In this document: piece after piece, positions 49,301 to 62,175 of the stretch
Layout of the letters: each line of letters begins with the position of its first letter
How positions within the stretch are numbered: the stretch's first letter is position 1
NCBI GenBank assembly: GCA_947095535.1
Contig: OX352774.1
Coordinates: 247,157,825 to 247,221,824, forward strand
Source: Poecilobothrus nobilitatus
Taxonomy: Eukaryota > Arthropoda > Insecta > Diptera > Dolichopodidae
Direction: 5' to 3'
Length of the DNA stretch: 64,000 nucleotides
Position numbers and translations under genes: made by a program
The notes under the pieces: generated by a model
What the model saw: the letters and a program-made list of their open reading frames with translations, nothing else
Told to the model about the DNA's origin: nothing
Database searches by the model: none

Positions 49301-50217
49301 CAGGTAAAACATTCAAATTCATCAAATTATTATTTTAGTAAAAAAATTTTTCATTTTTTTTTACTTAAAATATTTTACTATTAATATTTTTGTCAATTTT
49401 TTACTTTTTCTAAATGAAAATCAAAAATATTGAAGTGTTCAAGAAAATTTATAAATCGATTTATAAATGACTGAATTAATGTAAACATTACAAAAATTTC
49501 CCAAATCGATTATTATATTATATTTATATATATATATATTTTTTTATATATACATAAGTAACTTTTGTTTATTTAAAAAACTTTTATGTTATTATCACGA
49601 TATTAATAAATTATTTAAGAAAAAATTTATTTTTCCTTGAACTTATTTTGTGTTTTTTAAAAAAAAAATAAAGGTTTTTATTTTTTTACATCTTTCTTAA
49701 CAGGTAAAAAATTTCTATTTTGTTTTCTGACTATTTTTTTATAATTGTTGTCATATTTATGTGTTTTTTTGTTATATCAAATAATAAAGCATTGAAATGA
49801 TCCTGAAGATTTCTAAAATGTTTGACTTTAAATATGAGAAGTTCTAAAAATTTTTAAAAATTTATAATTTTCTTTTAAGAAAGCTCCTACATCACCATAT
49901 AGACATTGTATAGGATTGATATACCTCATAGATAATTTTTATTTTCTTATAGTCTTTTTATAGGAGCGTAGAATATAAACAAGACCTTTCCATTTTCCTT
50001 CAATTCTACTTCCTTCCACATTGTTTTTATCAGTTTATTTTCTCAGCAAAGTATCAGCAAAACTCTCTTTATCTCTTAAGGATTACACTTGAGTTATTAT
50101 TTGGTTATTACAGCAACACGTCGCTTAATTTAAGGGCTTATGAACATGTGAAACTATCTAAAAGGACCAAGGTCATGTATATGTTTCCTGGATTATGTGT
50201 GTGTTATGCTAATGGTA
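46346..50217. other. No gene assigned; longest stretch of mixed-composition unique DNA
   Basis: From about 46360 to 48720 the DNA is less homopolymer-rich. The best open frame (48399-48707, +, 102 codons) has no recognisable motif or splice context, so I do not call it. CAG|GTAAGT at 49068 is a perfect donor but has no open exon before it. From 48800 on the DNA is A/T-rich again. Confidence 0.4.
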
Positions 50218-51550
50218 TTTTTAGCACATTTCCAAAAAAATTTTGAAAAAATGTGCTTATTAGTTTCACTCTGTCCGTCCGTCCGTCCGTCTGTTTACAA
50301 AACTTCTACACCGTTAAAGATAGAGAAAAAAAATTTTAACCATGGGTAGGTCTCATAAAAAAAATATTTAACTTTTTCATGTAGCCCCACCCATTACGGA
50401 GCTACAGCCCCTCAAACTTTGAAAAAGCTCTATTTTTAAATACATATATCTTATGTTCTGCTTAAGATTTTTTCAATCTGAAAACGCCATTCGATATGTA
50501 TTTTTGTTACCTTTCCAAATCAATATCAAATTTGTATATAAATTTTAAATTTAGTATTTAAATTTACCGTTATGTGAAAACCAAATTTTGCATGTTTTTT
50601 TTACTTTCATAACTCTGGCACGCTTCTAGATAGAGGCTTGAAATTTTGAGGCAAGAAAGAACTTTTAGAATTAGTATCAGTTTACTGAGAAAATTGTTTT
50701 GGACCACCCGATGTTTATGAGCTCTTAGGGTTTAAAAATTGAAAATTTGCAATTGTTAAACACCTGTAACTTAGACACCTGTACATATTTTACTTCCGCA
50801 AGATATAAAAATTAAAGCTACAGTAATATATTTTTACGTGTGTTAAAGGTTTATTTTAGTTGTAGAGGGTTCCAAAGTTGCAGCTCTTCAAAATTGCGAA
50901 AAAGCACCATTTTCAGATGTATATATCTCAGGCTCTGCGTAATAGTTTTGCAATCTAAAACCGCCAGAAGATCGAAAATTTTATTATCTATATAAAACAG
51001 TATCAAAATTATGTAATATTTTGTACTATTTAAATTTAATATTTAATATTTTGTACTATTTTTATTTACTATTTAAATTTACCGTTATGTGAAAACCACA
51101 TTTTGCATGAAATTTCTTTTTTCATAACTCCGGCACGCCTTTAGATAGGAACCTGAAATTTTGAGACAAGAAAGAACTTTTAGAATTAGTATAAGTTTCC
51201 TCAAAATATTTTTTGGTAGTGCCCCCTTTTTAAGGGTTATTACGCCTCAAAAATTGTAAATTTGATATTTTTAGACACCTGTAACTTAGGCACCTGTAAA
51301 CATTTTTCTTCGGCAAGACATGGAAATTAAAGGTTCAATAATATATTTTTACATGTGTTAACGGCTTTCCTTGGTTATATAAGATTCCGGACTTACGCCC
51401 CCTCAAAATTTCAAAAATGTCCTATTTTCACATTTTTTCTTATTACATGAAATTTTCAAATTTTTGTGCAAGTCACAAATTCTAAACAGTTTTCATTGTC
51501 TTTTGGGAATGTGCGCTTTTAAAAACCGTTGGTTTACATTCGACCTTGTT
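50218..51550 (+). repeat. GTCC-tract dispersed repeat, copy 2 (long form)
   Basis: It is closely related along its length to the copy at 6064-7345, with the same start (TTTTTAGCACATTTCC), CTCTGTCCGTCCGTCC tract (about 50270-50290), two internal units (CCGTTATGTGAAAACC near 50570 and 51082) and end (GGGAATGTGCGC then GGTTTACATTCGACCTTGTT). A small local duplication, TTAATATTTTGTACTATTT, near 51020-51065 accounts for part of its extra length. Confidence 0.75.
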
Positions 51551-54406
51551 TAGATATATTATACAGCTTAGTCATCAGTTGCAGTAACATTGCTTGATAG
51601 ATTGACGGAATGTAATTAATTCTCATGATACAGAGAATCAACATCTACAGATATTAAAGAAATTGAAGCAACTTAAAGCAAGAACCTTATAACAAAAATT
51701 AAGATTCGTTCTAATCAGTCAACCTGTCAAAAAAATTGTATCAAAATTGCTTCCATATTACAGGGTGTTTAAATGGTTTCTTCATGATCATGCCTGCACT
51801 GTTTGACCAATTGGTTGAGTTTAAATTTTGTAAAAATAGTTCCTTAGCGAAGAACTTTGCTGAATTGATTTGGCTACAGTTCATTAATGTAATAAATGTA
51901 ATAGAAACTGTAGATTTTTTTTTATTTTCTATATTATCGTGATACACTAGTACTCAGATATTAAAGAAAATTAAAGCATGTTAAAACAAAAACTTTACAA
52001 CAACAATTTAGTTATTTGATTGAAAATCCATGATGATCTCTCTATTTAAATTAGCCTTACTGTTAAAATTATGTCGTTTATATTCCTTTTTTTCTAGAAC
52101 CAATTAACATGTAAAAAATTCATAAAAATGTACAGAAAAAATCATTTCGATTTCTTTATAGTTTTAAGATAATGTGAAAAACTTTTCCATTTTCCAATTA
52201 AAGATTCAAATAAAATTTTTATTGACTTTATTAAAAATAAACTCTTAACATGAACAAATAATAAAAAAAAAAAACCTTTAGGTAACAGTTTCCTTGTTTT
52301 TAGCAAAATTTTAATGCATTTTCATTTGTGATTTTCCTTAAAATTTACTTTAACCTCAATTTTTGTTACATTATTTCATCATTTACTTGACTATAGTTCT
52401 ATTTATATCTTCAAACAGAAAACTTAAAATCAATCTTCAATCCTTTTAAAAATAGCATGTTTTAAATTAATTAATAATAAAATCCTTTTTTGATAAAAAT
52501 CCTAAAATAATGACATGAAAAAAATAAAAGAAAAAAAAAATGAACAACAAAATACAAAGTATAAAAAATGTCGAAAAATGAATCCCTTAATAAATTATTT
52601 AAAAGGCTAGAGTGTCACAAGACATTTTACTTTCTTTATACTTTCTATATTTTCTTTCTAATTTTTCTTTGGTTTTTTTTTTTTTTGTTTTTGTTTTTAA
52701 TTTGTTTTGTTTTCTTCGTTTGTTTTTATAAGGATTAAAGACAAGAATCTTCAATCAACGTTGGTTAATTAAACAAATACTTAAAAATCCATTAAAAATT
52801 TTTCTTTGAAAGTAAAGACCAAAAAATAGTCATTTTTATTTTTTACGATGATTTACACAGAAAAAATTAATGACAAGCTATGAATTTTAATTATTATAGA
52901 AATTGAACCATTGATTTTACTTGCAAAAAAAAAACCATATTTTTTTTCCTTTCCTTTTCCCTTTTTTTTTTTTGTGAATGATTATGGAATTTTCTCTAAA
53001 CACATGTTCCCTTGCGTCTGTTATTCTATCTAAATATTATATCGAAACCACTTAATAAATTATTCGAAGCTTGTACTTTCTTGTATATACGAATATACAT
53101 CTAAATTCAAAAAAAAAATAAATAAATAAAAATTATATTAATTCTTATCTGTAATAAATAATCAAGCAAAAATAAAAAAAAAAACGAAAAAAAAATAAAA
53201 AAAAAATTAAGGAAATTTACCATAAAATTGCTAAAAGGTGGTCTCTTAAATTGATTGTCCTTACAAACACCAGAAAATATCAAAAAACAAAAAAAAAAAT
53301 TAAAATGTGACCTGATTCTATTATATATTATGTGAACAAGAATTTTGGAAGGAAATTTTGAAAAAGTAGGGATGAGTACAAAGAGTGTATATACAACAAA
53401 AATTAGAGTTTTGTTTTTCAATGGATAAAAGAACTTTACCATTTGATAAATACCCATTTTTTTCGTAAATATCCTTACAACGTTTTTTATTTATATTTTT
53501 TTTTTTTTTTTTGTAACATTTATACAACATGACATTTTGACCTTTTAAAGTTTCTTATAAGCTTCTTCACTACACGATTAATTTCTTGTTGATTTCATTA
53601 AAGACAAAAATTAAAATAAACAAACTACCAAACAGCATACCAACAAATTTTAGTATTGCTGGTAGTTAGTAGAAAATCTTTAAATTCTACTCAATACAAG
53701 TCATATAATTATATTGATTTTACAATTAAAAAACTATTTTCCCCTTTCTTTACTTTTATTTTTTTTTTTATTATGTTTTTATAATTTTTTTTATTAATAT
53801 TTCCTATTTTCCTATTTTCTAATTTTTGGTGGATTTCCTGTGGTTCATATTATGTTCTTACTTATGTAACTAAGTCATTCGTATTAGGTACCGTACCATA
53901 GGTACCGTCAAAAATGAATCATTTAAAAACATTTTTTAAAAATGATTATATATATATATATGTATAAAAATTTTATTTTAAGAAGAAAATATTACAGTAT
54001 GCACTAACGCTGATCTAAATAAACGTAAGATGAATTCGTATCAATGTTAATATGTTAATGCTTCAAAAAGGTTTAACCATTTACCTATGTGTACATAAAA
54101 ATTATAATAAACATTGAGTCGTCGAACAAAGTTTCCACCATACTTCATAATTTGCAGTATTTTGACACCGGTGAATCCATAATAAATACCTACGCTTGAC
54201 AATAATGTAGGAGAAGTTCATTGCACCAAATTGAGAATAGGACTTTTGTATAACACTACATATTTCTTAAACCTTAAGTGAAATACTTTCTGAACCAAAA
54301 TGACATTCTTTAATATAATATTCCTAACTATGATAGGCATTAAGTATTTTATATAACTTAGTTTTATATTATCATGGTTTTATGGTTTTAACAATTATCA
54401 TTCATT
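51551..54406. other. No gene seen; includes a 307-bp-spaced direct duplication
   Basis: CAGATATTAAAGAAA and the following 40 bases recur at 51648 and 51955 with moderate divergence. The two overlapping open frames between them (51736-51942 + and 51741-51947 -) are unremarkable. From 52500 the DNA is homopolymer-rich. Confidence 0.45.
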
Positions 54407-54829
54407 GGTTGCGTTCAGTAGCATCTAGCGCTACAAAAAGACTGCAGCGCTCAATAAAATTTTCTTCTGAACGATTTTTTTATCTAGCGCTACAATGTAG
54501 CGCTACATGAATTTTACAGCAAGGAAACTTTGCGCTAAAATTATGTAGCGACGTTTATGTCTTTACATTTAATGTCAAAAATTTTTGCTTACAAAATTTT
54601 GTGAGAAATTTTGTATTTCATATATTATGTACATAAAAATTGATAAATTGAGAGATAACAAATGTAAGATTTAAAAAAAAAATACAATTTAAATAAAACA
54701 AAAATATACGAAATGTCACACAAAATTAAATGTCATTTAATTTTGCTGGAATCGTTCAGTACAAACATGCAGCGCTAAATGCTACACCGCTGCAATGCAG
54801 TATAGCGCTAGATGCTCCTGAAGGCGGCC
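54407..54829. mobile_element. TAGCGCTA-rich MITE with terminal inverted repeats
   Basis: Left end GGTTGCGTTCAG(T)AGCATCTAGCGCTA and inverted right end GGCCGCCTTCAG(G)AGCATCTAGCGCTA match at most positions. The palindrome TAGCGCTA recurs several times near both ends, and GTTCAG/CTGAAC motifs recur internally. There is no coding frame in 423 bp. ATT flanks both sides, which could be a 3-bp duplication, but I cannot assign the superfamily with confidence. Confidence 0.65.
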
Positions 54830-55966
54830 ATTGTTATTTAAAATTTTTTCGTCAAGTCATTAATATATAGGAGAGAGAGAGAGAGAGAGCGTTCAAATCA
54901 TAATAATTACTATTATAGTTAGTGTGATGACTGATGATTTCGTATATATATATATTATATGTTTATACATAACCTACATTAATTTTTAGTAATTAAAAAA
55001 AAAAATAATGTAGGTTATCGTTTATATCATATATAAACATATTGAAAACTTATCGAATATTTCTACGATAACGAATGAATATTATAATAATTAAGGGTAG
55101 TATGTTATTTCATTCATATTATATTATTTAATTTATCAAAATCTAATTTAACAAGACCTACAATTAAAATATTATGTACGTCGTCATAACACTTGAAAGA
55201 TTAGTTAAGTTTCGTTAAACATAATAAAGCCAATAAGCCCTAGCTATAATAGTCAATAGTTATCATTTGAAAAATATAAACTAACTATAATTATAGTTAT
55301 AAATAACCATAATTATAGTTAGTTATATGAAATGTCATACAAACGTACTAAACCGTAGGATATGATACGATAGCTAATGATAGCTATTATAATAATTTGA
55401 ATTCCATAAGAAAACAATTAACTTCCTTATTTGCTATTTTGATTTGTTTTTTAAAATGTATTTTCTAAAAATAATAGAAATAATAGTAGAATTTTATGAT
55501 TATAATATGATTATGATTCTTTTTTAAATTTTCTAAAATAACTTTTACGCAATTGCAAACAATGTTCTATGTTACTTGGTGCCTTTAGCGTCCGACATAT
55601 TTTTAACCAATAGCTATTCCACTATACATAACAAATATCAAAATTTACATATGTTGAAGATTATCATTATAATACAGTCTTTACTTACCATAGGGTTACC
55701 AAGAATATTTTATTTTTACTACTTTTAAACAAAAAAAAATCCTGTCACTTTATATTATAATATTATATTCCAGTCTTCAGACTGTCAAACTTGAAAAATT
55801 CATGTAGAGTTTTCTATTCAAATTATTTTTATACTTACGTATTATAGTTTTGTTTTCTTTATGAAAATATTTAAACACAAACTATTGTATTCACATATAG
55901 GTTACCTGAGTGTATCAAACATATATATATATACATATATATACTATACTATACTACACTATACTA

Positions 55967-55997
<31 letters not shown>

Positions 55998-56999
55998 CTC
56001 GCTTTTATATTATACAATGTATTATTCTCTTTAATATGACGTACAGAAATATATATTTTAAGTGGATAGGTGAATATTTACTTAAGCTTAACAATAGATA
56101 AGCAAAACACTAAAACATTTCTAATAATAATAATAATAATAATATGCATTGTACACCTATATTTGATGTGCCACATATTTTTATAGGACGTACATAAAGA
56201 ACGACACCTTTAAAAAAAATAATAAATTAACAGGTTTGTTTATCAACACACATATAGGATTTCAAAACATATAACCAGATACAACTTAGAATATATATAG
56301 AAATATTTGGGTAAAAAAGGAGTGGTTCCTTAGAAGCATATGATGGAATTTTAATATTAGGGATACAAAAAAAAAAAAGAGAAAACAAAATATTAAATAA
56401 ATTACGAAAAAAAAAATATTTGCTCTATTCTAAAAGTAGGTTTACAGTAATTTTTTATTATTTTTATTTTAGCATGCACTATATATTTATCATAAACAAA
56501 ACTATATATACATATACATGATATAACACAACACAATTATACAATTTTTAACATTTACCGTTATACTTAAAGATAAATCAACAGTAAAATGTTCTAATAT
56601 AAAGAAAAGTACAATTTAAATTATGTAGTACTTTCCCTTTTTTTTTTATTTTAGTTTGTTGTTTTTTTTTATTTTTATTTTTTTTTTCCAAAGATTGATG
56701 TACAATTAATCACTTTTTTCTGGGTTGGTATACTAAAACACTATATTTATCAAGACATCTTATTTCATTATAGTTTACTTTTATATACAGCTCTATAACT
56801 GAAAATAACCATCAATTGCGCCATTTTATTTTCATACAAAAAAAAACTTAAAACAAAGAATGTCCTTGAATTTTGTTTTTTCTGGACAATTAAATAAGGA
56901 TAAAGGCATAAAAGAAAATGTTCAGAACTCTTCTAATTGAAATTATACAGATTTTGTTTTAGAACAAAGAAATTAAGCCTGGAAATGGATTTCTATAAT
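54830..56999. other. No gene seen; microsatellites and A/T inverted repeats
   Basis: Contents: a (GA)n run at 54870-54889; an inverted repeat ATAACCTACATTA/TAATGTAGGTTAT at about 54970-55018; a palindromic AACTATAATTATAGTT cluster near 55280-55325; a compound ACTAT/TA microsatellite at 55920-55997; and (AAT)n at 56122-56143. No gene is supported. Confidence 0.55.
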
Positions 57000-57628
57000 A
57001 ACAAGGCAGAATGTAAACCAGCGGTTTTTAAAAGCGCACATTTCCAAAAGATAATACAAACTGTTTAGAATTGTGACTTGGATTGCACCAAAATTTGAAA
57101 ATTTCATGTAAGAAAAAATGTGAAAATATGGCTTTTTGCAATTTTGAGGAGCTATAAATCCGGAACCCTACATAACTAAGAAAAACCGTTAATACATACG
57201 TAAAAATATATTACTGAAGCTTTAATTTTTATATCTTGCAGAAGAAACATTTATACAGGTGCCTAAGTTACAGGTGTCTAAAAATAGCATATTTTCAATT
57301 TTTGAGCCGTAATAGGTCTTAAAAACAGTGTGGTACAAATAGTATTTTCAGATTAAAAAAATTTTAAACGAAAGATTAAATATACGCATTTAAAAATAGC
57401 GCTTTTTCAAAGTTTGAGGGGCTGTAGTTTCCTGATGGAAGAAGCTACATGAAAAAGTTGTTCCACAAAATGAAGTTTTTCATGAGACCTACCCTTGGTT
57501 AAAATTGTTTTTCTCTATCTTTAACGGTTTTGTTTAGAAGTTTTGTAAACAGATGGACAGACGGACGGACGGACAGAGTGAAATAATAGGCACATTTTTT
57601 CAAAATTTTTTTGGAAATGTACTAAAAA
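57000..57628 (-). repeat. GTCC-tract dispersed repeat, copy 3 (short form, reverse strand)
   Basis: On the minus strand it runs from TTTTTAGTACATTTCC through CTCTGTCCGTCCGTCC to TTTTGGAAATGTGCGC and the tail GGTTTACATTCTGCCTTGTT. It has a single internal unit, so it is about half the length of copies 1 and 2. Sharing both ends with the long copies, it best shows the element borders. Confidence 0.75.
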
Positions 57629-58545
57629 TGTGTATCAATATAATAGTCCTTAAGATTATGTACTGTTATTATACACTCATATAGTGTTATTTCAGATCAT
57701 GTTTTTGAATAGGGAAGGGAAAATGCATAATTATACATAGTCAACACTTCACACGAAATAAAAACTATTGATAAAACAGTTTTAATATAAAGTATTAACA
57801 TCACATACGTTTTCTAAATATGTTATTAAATATAAAAAAGCACTTCCCCGAAAATTCCTTCAGGAATAAAAGTCTATAAACGAAGAAGTACTTTATATTC
57901 TGAAACTGTCCCATCATTAAACTTTATTTAAAATCTACTCCACTACGGAAGTTCACTACTGAGACAACATAAATAAATAAAAAAAACAAAAGTCACGTAC
58001 ATTAATAATGTACTTGAATGAGTACCACAGACTTGTAGGACTGCTATATGTATGTAACATGCCTTGGGGAATAAAATATTTAGACTCTCTCTCTAAGAGG
58101 TTTAAAGACTGCTTAATTGAATTAAAGACTCTTGGCTAGTTTTATAAAAGTAGTTTATTATTAATTTAGGTTTTTGAGGGGATAACTTTTAGCAATTGTA
58201 ATATTGTCTTATTAATTGCGTCCATAGCACTAAATTAAATCACGTAAGTAAATCTACAAACCTTAAAAGGCACCAGTCAGATTAAATGTTATAAAAACTG
58301 TAAATGAATCTAAATAAGAGACAATTAGTTTAGATAAAAGTATAATTTTATTGATGCCTTAGACTTCAATTAAATAAATATAATTTTTCTAAATAAAAAA
58401 TTGCTTTTGTTCTTAAAATAAAAAAAAAATATTTCAATACAAAATCAATATTTCCTTTTTGAATTTTCAGTGAAATACAAAAATTACTTTTTTAATAAAA
58501 AAAAAAAAAGAAAAAGAAAACATTAATGGCATGACTTTTAAAAAA
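57629..58545. other. No gene seen; spacer 3' of the FBPase gene
   Basis: This is unique A/T-rich DNA between the repeat and the FBPase polyadenylation signal. I see nothing else in it. Confidence 0.5.
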
Positions 58546-58555
58546 TTTATTTATT
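58546..58555 (-). terminator. Polyadenylation signal of the FBPase gene
   Basis: On the minus strand AATAAATAAA occurs about 90 bases after the FBPase stop codon, giving two overlapping AATAAA hexamers. It is the nearest such signal and gives a short 3' UTR. Confidence 0.5.
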
Positions 58556-58640
58556 TTATTTTTTAAATTTCTATAGATTCTCTCTTGAACACAATTGAAA
58601 TTTCAAATCTCTTTTTTTTGATTTTTTTTTTATATTATAT

Positions 58641-59648
58641 TCATTTTAAATACGATAATGCTTCTTCAACATCTTTTGTAGAACCCAAAAATACAGGGCA
58701 TCTTTCATGAATTTTTTGTGGTATAATATCTAATATATCAATTTTACCTGTACTAGCCAAACCACCAGCCTGGGTTATTATATATGCCATAGGATTAGAT
58801 TCATACATTAAACGTAATTTACCATTTGGTGCTGATTTTGTTGCAGGATATATAAATATACCACCATATTTAATGGTACGATGTACATCAGCTACCATAC
58901 TACCAACATAACGTGCACCATATGTTTTACCTTTTGAAGGATCTTTTTTTGCTTGAACATAATTCAATACTCCTTGTTCCCATGTTGAACTATAACCTTC
59001 ATTTATTGAATAAATATTACCTTTTTCTGGTATTCTCATATTCATATCAGTTAAAATGAATTCACCAATAGATGGATCATATGTAAAACTATTAACACCA
59101 CTACCCAAACTTAATACAATAGCAGTTGCTGAACCATATAATGCATAACCAGCTGCAACAATTTTATTACCTGGTTGTAATACATCAGATAATGTTGGTG
59201 CACCTTCAGTTGATTGTCTTCGATAAATTGAAAATATTGAACCAATTGAAACTAAACAATCAATATTAGATGAACCATCTAATGGATCAAAACAAACAAT
59301 ATATTTGCCTTGACGTTCAATTTCAACTTCAATAACATTTTCATTTTCTTCTGAGACTAATAAACATGTTGTATACGAACTTTTTAACATATTAATAAAA
59401 AGTTCATTTGATAGAACATCAAGTTTTTTTACTTCTTCACCTTGAACATTAATATCACCAGCTATACCATGTAATTTAGCAATACCAGCTTTACGTACAG
59501 CTGATGCAATTGCTTTAATAGCTGTTTGAATACTATTCAAAAGTTGTGATAAATCACCAGTAGCATGTTTATATTTACGTTGTTCTTGTAAAACAAAACG
59601 TGTTAATGTCATACAATTTGAATCAATAACTTGTCCTTGTTGTGTCAT
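58641..59648 (-). CDS. fbp: Fructose-1,6-bisphosphatase
   Basis: The enzyme hydrolyses fructose 1,6-bisphosphate to fructose 6-phosphate, the regulated cytosolic step of gluconeogenesis, and is normally a tetramer needing Mg2+. The 335-aa frame matches the animal enzyme end to end (human is 338 aa). Metal ligands are present: E100/E101 in VSEEN, D121 and D124 in DPLDGSSN, and E283 in YESNPMAY. Substrate residues N216, R246, Y247 and Y267 are seen in [12 protein letters not shown] and GGIFIYPA. The AMP site is kept (T30, G31, K115, Y116), with D32 where vertebrates have Glu, so allosteric inhibition is likely retained. The body is one exon without introns. The start at 59648 matches the usual N-terminal length. 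A further upstream exon at 63199-63214 may add seven residues. Confidence 0.95.
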   Translation of the reverse strand: MTQQGQVIDSNCMTLTRFVLQEQRKYKHATGDLSQLLNSIQTAIKAIASAVRKAGIAKLHGIAGDINVQGEEVKKLDVLSNELFINMLKSSYTTCLLVSEENENVIEVEIERQGKYIVCFDPLDGSSNIDCLVSIGSIFSIYRRQSTEGAPTLSDVLQPGNKIVAAGYALYGSATAIVLSLGSGVNSFTYDPSIGEFILTDMNMRIPEKGNIYSINEGYSSTWEQGVLNYVQAKKDPSKGKTYGARYVGSMVADVHRTIKYGGIFIYPATKSAPNGKLRLMYESNPMAYIITQAGGLASTGKIDILDIIPQKIHERCPVFLGSTKDVEEALSYLK

Positions 59649-59655
59649 GTTTGCT

Positions 59656-61062
59656 ATTTTGATTAAAAGTTAAAAAAAAAATGTTTAATTACTTAATTGT
59701 TATAATTTTGCTATATTAAAAAATTGAAAAACAATATATACAAGCTAATAACCAAGCACATGCAAATCAATTAGTAAAAATCTGCATTAATTTTGAATAT
59801 ATCTTTTATTATTTAATCTAATCTTAAACAAAATGCGGCAAGATGTTAAGTGTATATATAAAGATATGTTATATGGTTAAATTAAAAAAGCTGAAAAGCA
59901 TGCAAGGAATGTAACAATTAAGACTAATGGAATCAAAGTTAGATATTATGTGAGGCAGGATGGTAGTGACATGACTTCCAAAATGTAATAACAACAACTT
60001 CCAACTCCTCAACTCCCAAAACGTAATAATGAAAATTTTACAAACTCATACAAAATGACGATACAAAAACAAATTTATATATGTTAAAAGCTGAAACAAA
60101 TAACAAGTAAATATACGGATAGGTGGTACCTTTGAAAAGAGAAAATTAAATTTTTAAGTCATTAACGAAAGAATAATTTCACAACTAATCTTTTAATCCT
60201 AGCTAATCTTAGGTAATTGGATAATAGTTATCTTCAGTCAAAGTAATTCTTTTTTTGATTGAAGAAGGCTCAACTAACGCGTCAGTAATCATTAGACTCT
60301 AGATCTGTTGTGAACATGTAGTTCAAAACATAGAAGAAACAATTCGACAACTGTTGATGTTAAATTTCCTTAGATTTATGCCACGATGATACCACTATGA
60401 CGGAAGAAGCTTCGAAAGATTCTCACTCAGATTCATATCAGAAAGTTCATCTAAATATTAATAAAAAAAAAAGGAATTGCTGAGATACTTTCGGAATTTT
60501 TTTGATGATTTTCTTGAATGCTATACTGAGTGTGACAGATAAAATGCTGCACACTCAGTATAGCGTCAATTCCTCGCATAATCTACAGTCAAGATATAAA
60601 GTAAATTGTAATATTGATTAACAGAAATAAAATAAATTAAAAAAGTTATCAAAGATTAGATTTTCTACCAGTTTCTATTTCAGTTTTGATTTTAAATTGT
60701 TCAATAAGGTTGCAATATAAATTTTCATTACCAAATTGATCTAGCCATTTTTTTTTTTTTTTGCCAATTGTAAACAAAACTTTTATGAATCAATGATCTT
60801 TTAGGGTAAAAATTGTAAATTTTATTTTGGATTTCAAAATTTTGTTTTTCCCAGCATTTGAATTTTCATTATTTTATTGACCCCGATTTTTCAGCTAAAG
60901 ACTAGCATTTAAGAAATACATAATAAATAAAAATTTTTGAGTTATTACAAAAAAATTCAATTTGTCATGGTTTTAAATAAATCAAATAAAAATTTTTATC
61001 AAATATCTCAAGTCAATCATCCGAAAAAAAAAAATTTCTAATTTTAAATCTCAATCTAATAG
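59656..61062. other. Intergenic or FBPase intron 1; no gene seen
   Basis: Just upstream (minus strand) of the FBPase start is a T-rich tract, a possible branch site and an AG at 59655-59654, i.e. a plausible acceptor. The rest is unique A/T-rich DNA with one strong hairpin at 60520-60564, listed separately. Confidence 0.45.
60520..60564. repeat. Perfect 15-bp inverted repeat (hairpin)
   Basis: GCTATACTGAGTGTG at 60520-60534 is exactly complementary to CACACTCAGTATAGC at 60550-60564 with a 15-base loop. It is GC-richer than the surroundings. It lies about 0.5 kb upstream of the cuticular protein promoter and, on the minus strand, within the possible FBPase intron 1. Confidence 0.65.
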
Positions 61063-61100
61063 TATAAAAGTTTAACAATTTCGTTGAATTGATATCAGTC
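61063..61100 (+). promoter_or_regulatory. TATA box and initiator of the cuticular protein gene
   Basis: TATAAAAG at 61063-61070 is followed by TCAGTC at 61095-61100, an arthropod Inr with +1 A at 61097. The TATA start is 34 bases upstream of +1, slightly long but workable. This leaves a 68-base 5' UTR before the ATG at 61165. TATA/Inr promoters are usual for strongly, briefly expressed cuticle genes. Confidence 0.65.
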
Positions 61101-61164
61101 AAACCGCAGATTTTTCCACCGCATAACGTGATCATAATTATTAAAAAATAAAAAAAAATTAAAA

Positions 61165-61964
61165 ATGAAAATTATCAGTTTTGGTATTGTCTTTTTAATT
61201 ACAGCAGTTGTAGCAAATTATCACAATCCTGATTTGTATCATACTAATATTCAACATGATTCAGGACCAGCACATTCACCATCACCGTCACATCAACATA
61301 TGAATCATGGTAGTATGTCTTATAGTCATAATCATTATCATGATCAATTACATAAAGCTCAGCCTCATAATCATCACCATCACCCTCATCATCAACAACA
61401 TCATCATCATGCTGAGCATTATTCACACCCTATGTATAAATTTGATTATGGAGTAAAAGATGTTAAAACTGGTGATCATAAAGATCAATGGGAAAAACGT
61501 GATGGTGATAAGGTTATTGGTAAGTATAAATACATATTTTTTTTTTTTTTTGTTTATAATTTAAATATTTAATCATTTCCCTTTTTTAACTATATTTTTT
61601 TTTCATTTTTTAACAGGTGCATATTCTCTTGACGAACCTGATGGTACAAAACGTGTTGTTGAGTACACTGCTGATGATTTTAATGGATTTAATGCTGTTG
61701 TAAAAAAAATTGGTCATCCAACTCCAGCTAAACCAGGTAAAAATAACATTAAATTTTGTATATTTTTTTAAAGATTATAAGGATTAAAAAGGATTATAAG
61801 ATTTAAAAAGTTTTTATATTTGTATCCTATTTTTTTGCATCCTGTTTAATTTTTAATGTTTTGCTTTTTTTATAGCACCACCAACTCATCATGCAGCCCA
61901 TTCTGGAGGAGGATATCCTGGACATTATGCAAGCAGTTATGCAAATCTTGTACAACATTTTTAA
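61165..61964 (+). CDS. RR-2 (CPR family) cuticular protein, histidine-rich; three exons
   Basis: Exons are 61165-61519, 61617-61736 and 61876-61964. Introns start GTAAGT and GTAAAA and end AACAG and TATAG; both interrupt codons after base 1. The joined frame encodes 187 aa. Residues 1-17 are a signal peptide (probable cut after VVA). Residues 18-90 are His-, Ser- and Pro-rich with [13 protein letters not shown] near 70-82. Residues 91-150 form the extended Rebers-Riddiford RR-2 chitin-binding domain: [50 protein letters not shown]. The C-terminus is Gly/His/Tyr-rich. The product is exported to the cuticle, where RR-2 domains bind chitin in stiff exocuticle; the His residues are possible cross-linking or pH-sensing sites. 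AATAAA follows at 62176. I see no second cuticle gene in the window. Confidence 0.93.
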
Positions 61965-62175
61965 TACAAACAAAAAAAAAAAAAGATGAAAATATTTTCT
62001 TTAATGGAATTAAAAAAGATGTTTTTTTTTAGTGAATTTTTAATGAAAATTTTTTATATAATGTACAAAGGAAAATGTTTTCATCCTAAATTCATGTTAG
62101 TACAATATTTTTTTAGTTGAATTTTTGTTTTAAAAATGTTAGTTTCGTTAAGTTTGCTTTAGAAATTGTTATGCC

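Noticed and set aside
51736..51947. Two 68-codon frames overlapping on opposite strands
   Set aside because: Complementary open frames of the same DNA with no family resemblance; they lie within a duplicated region.
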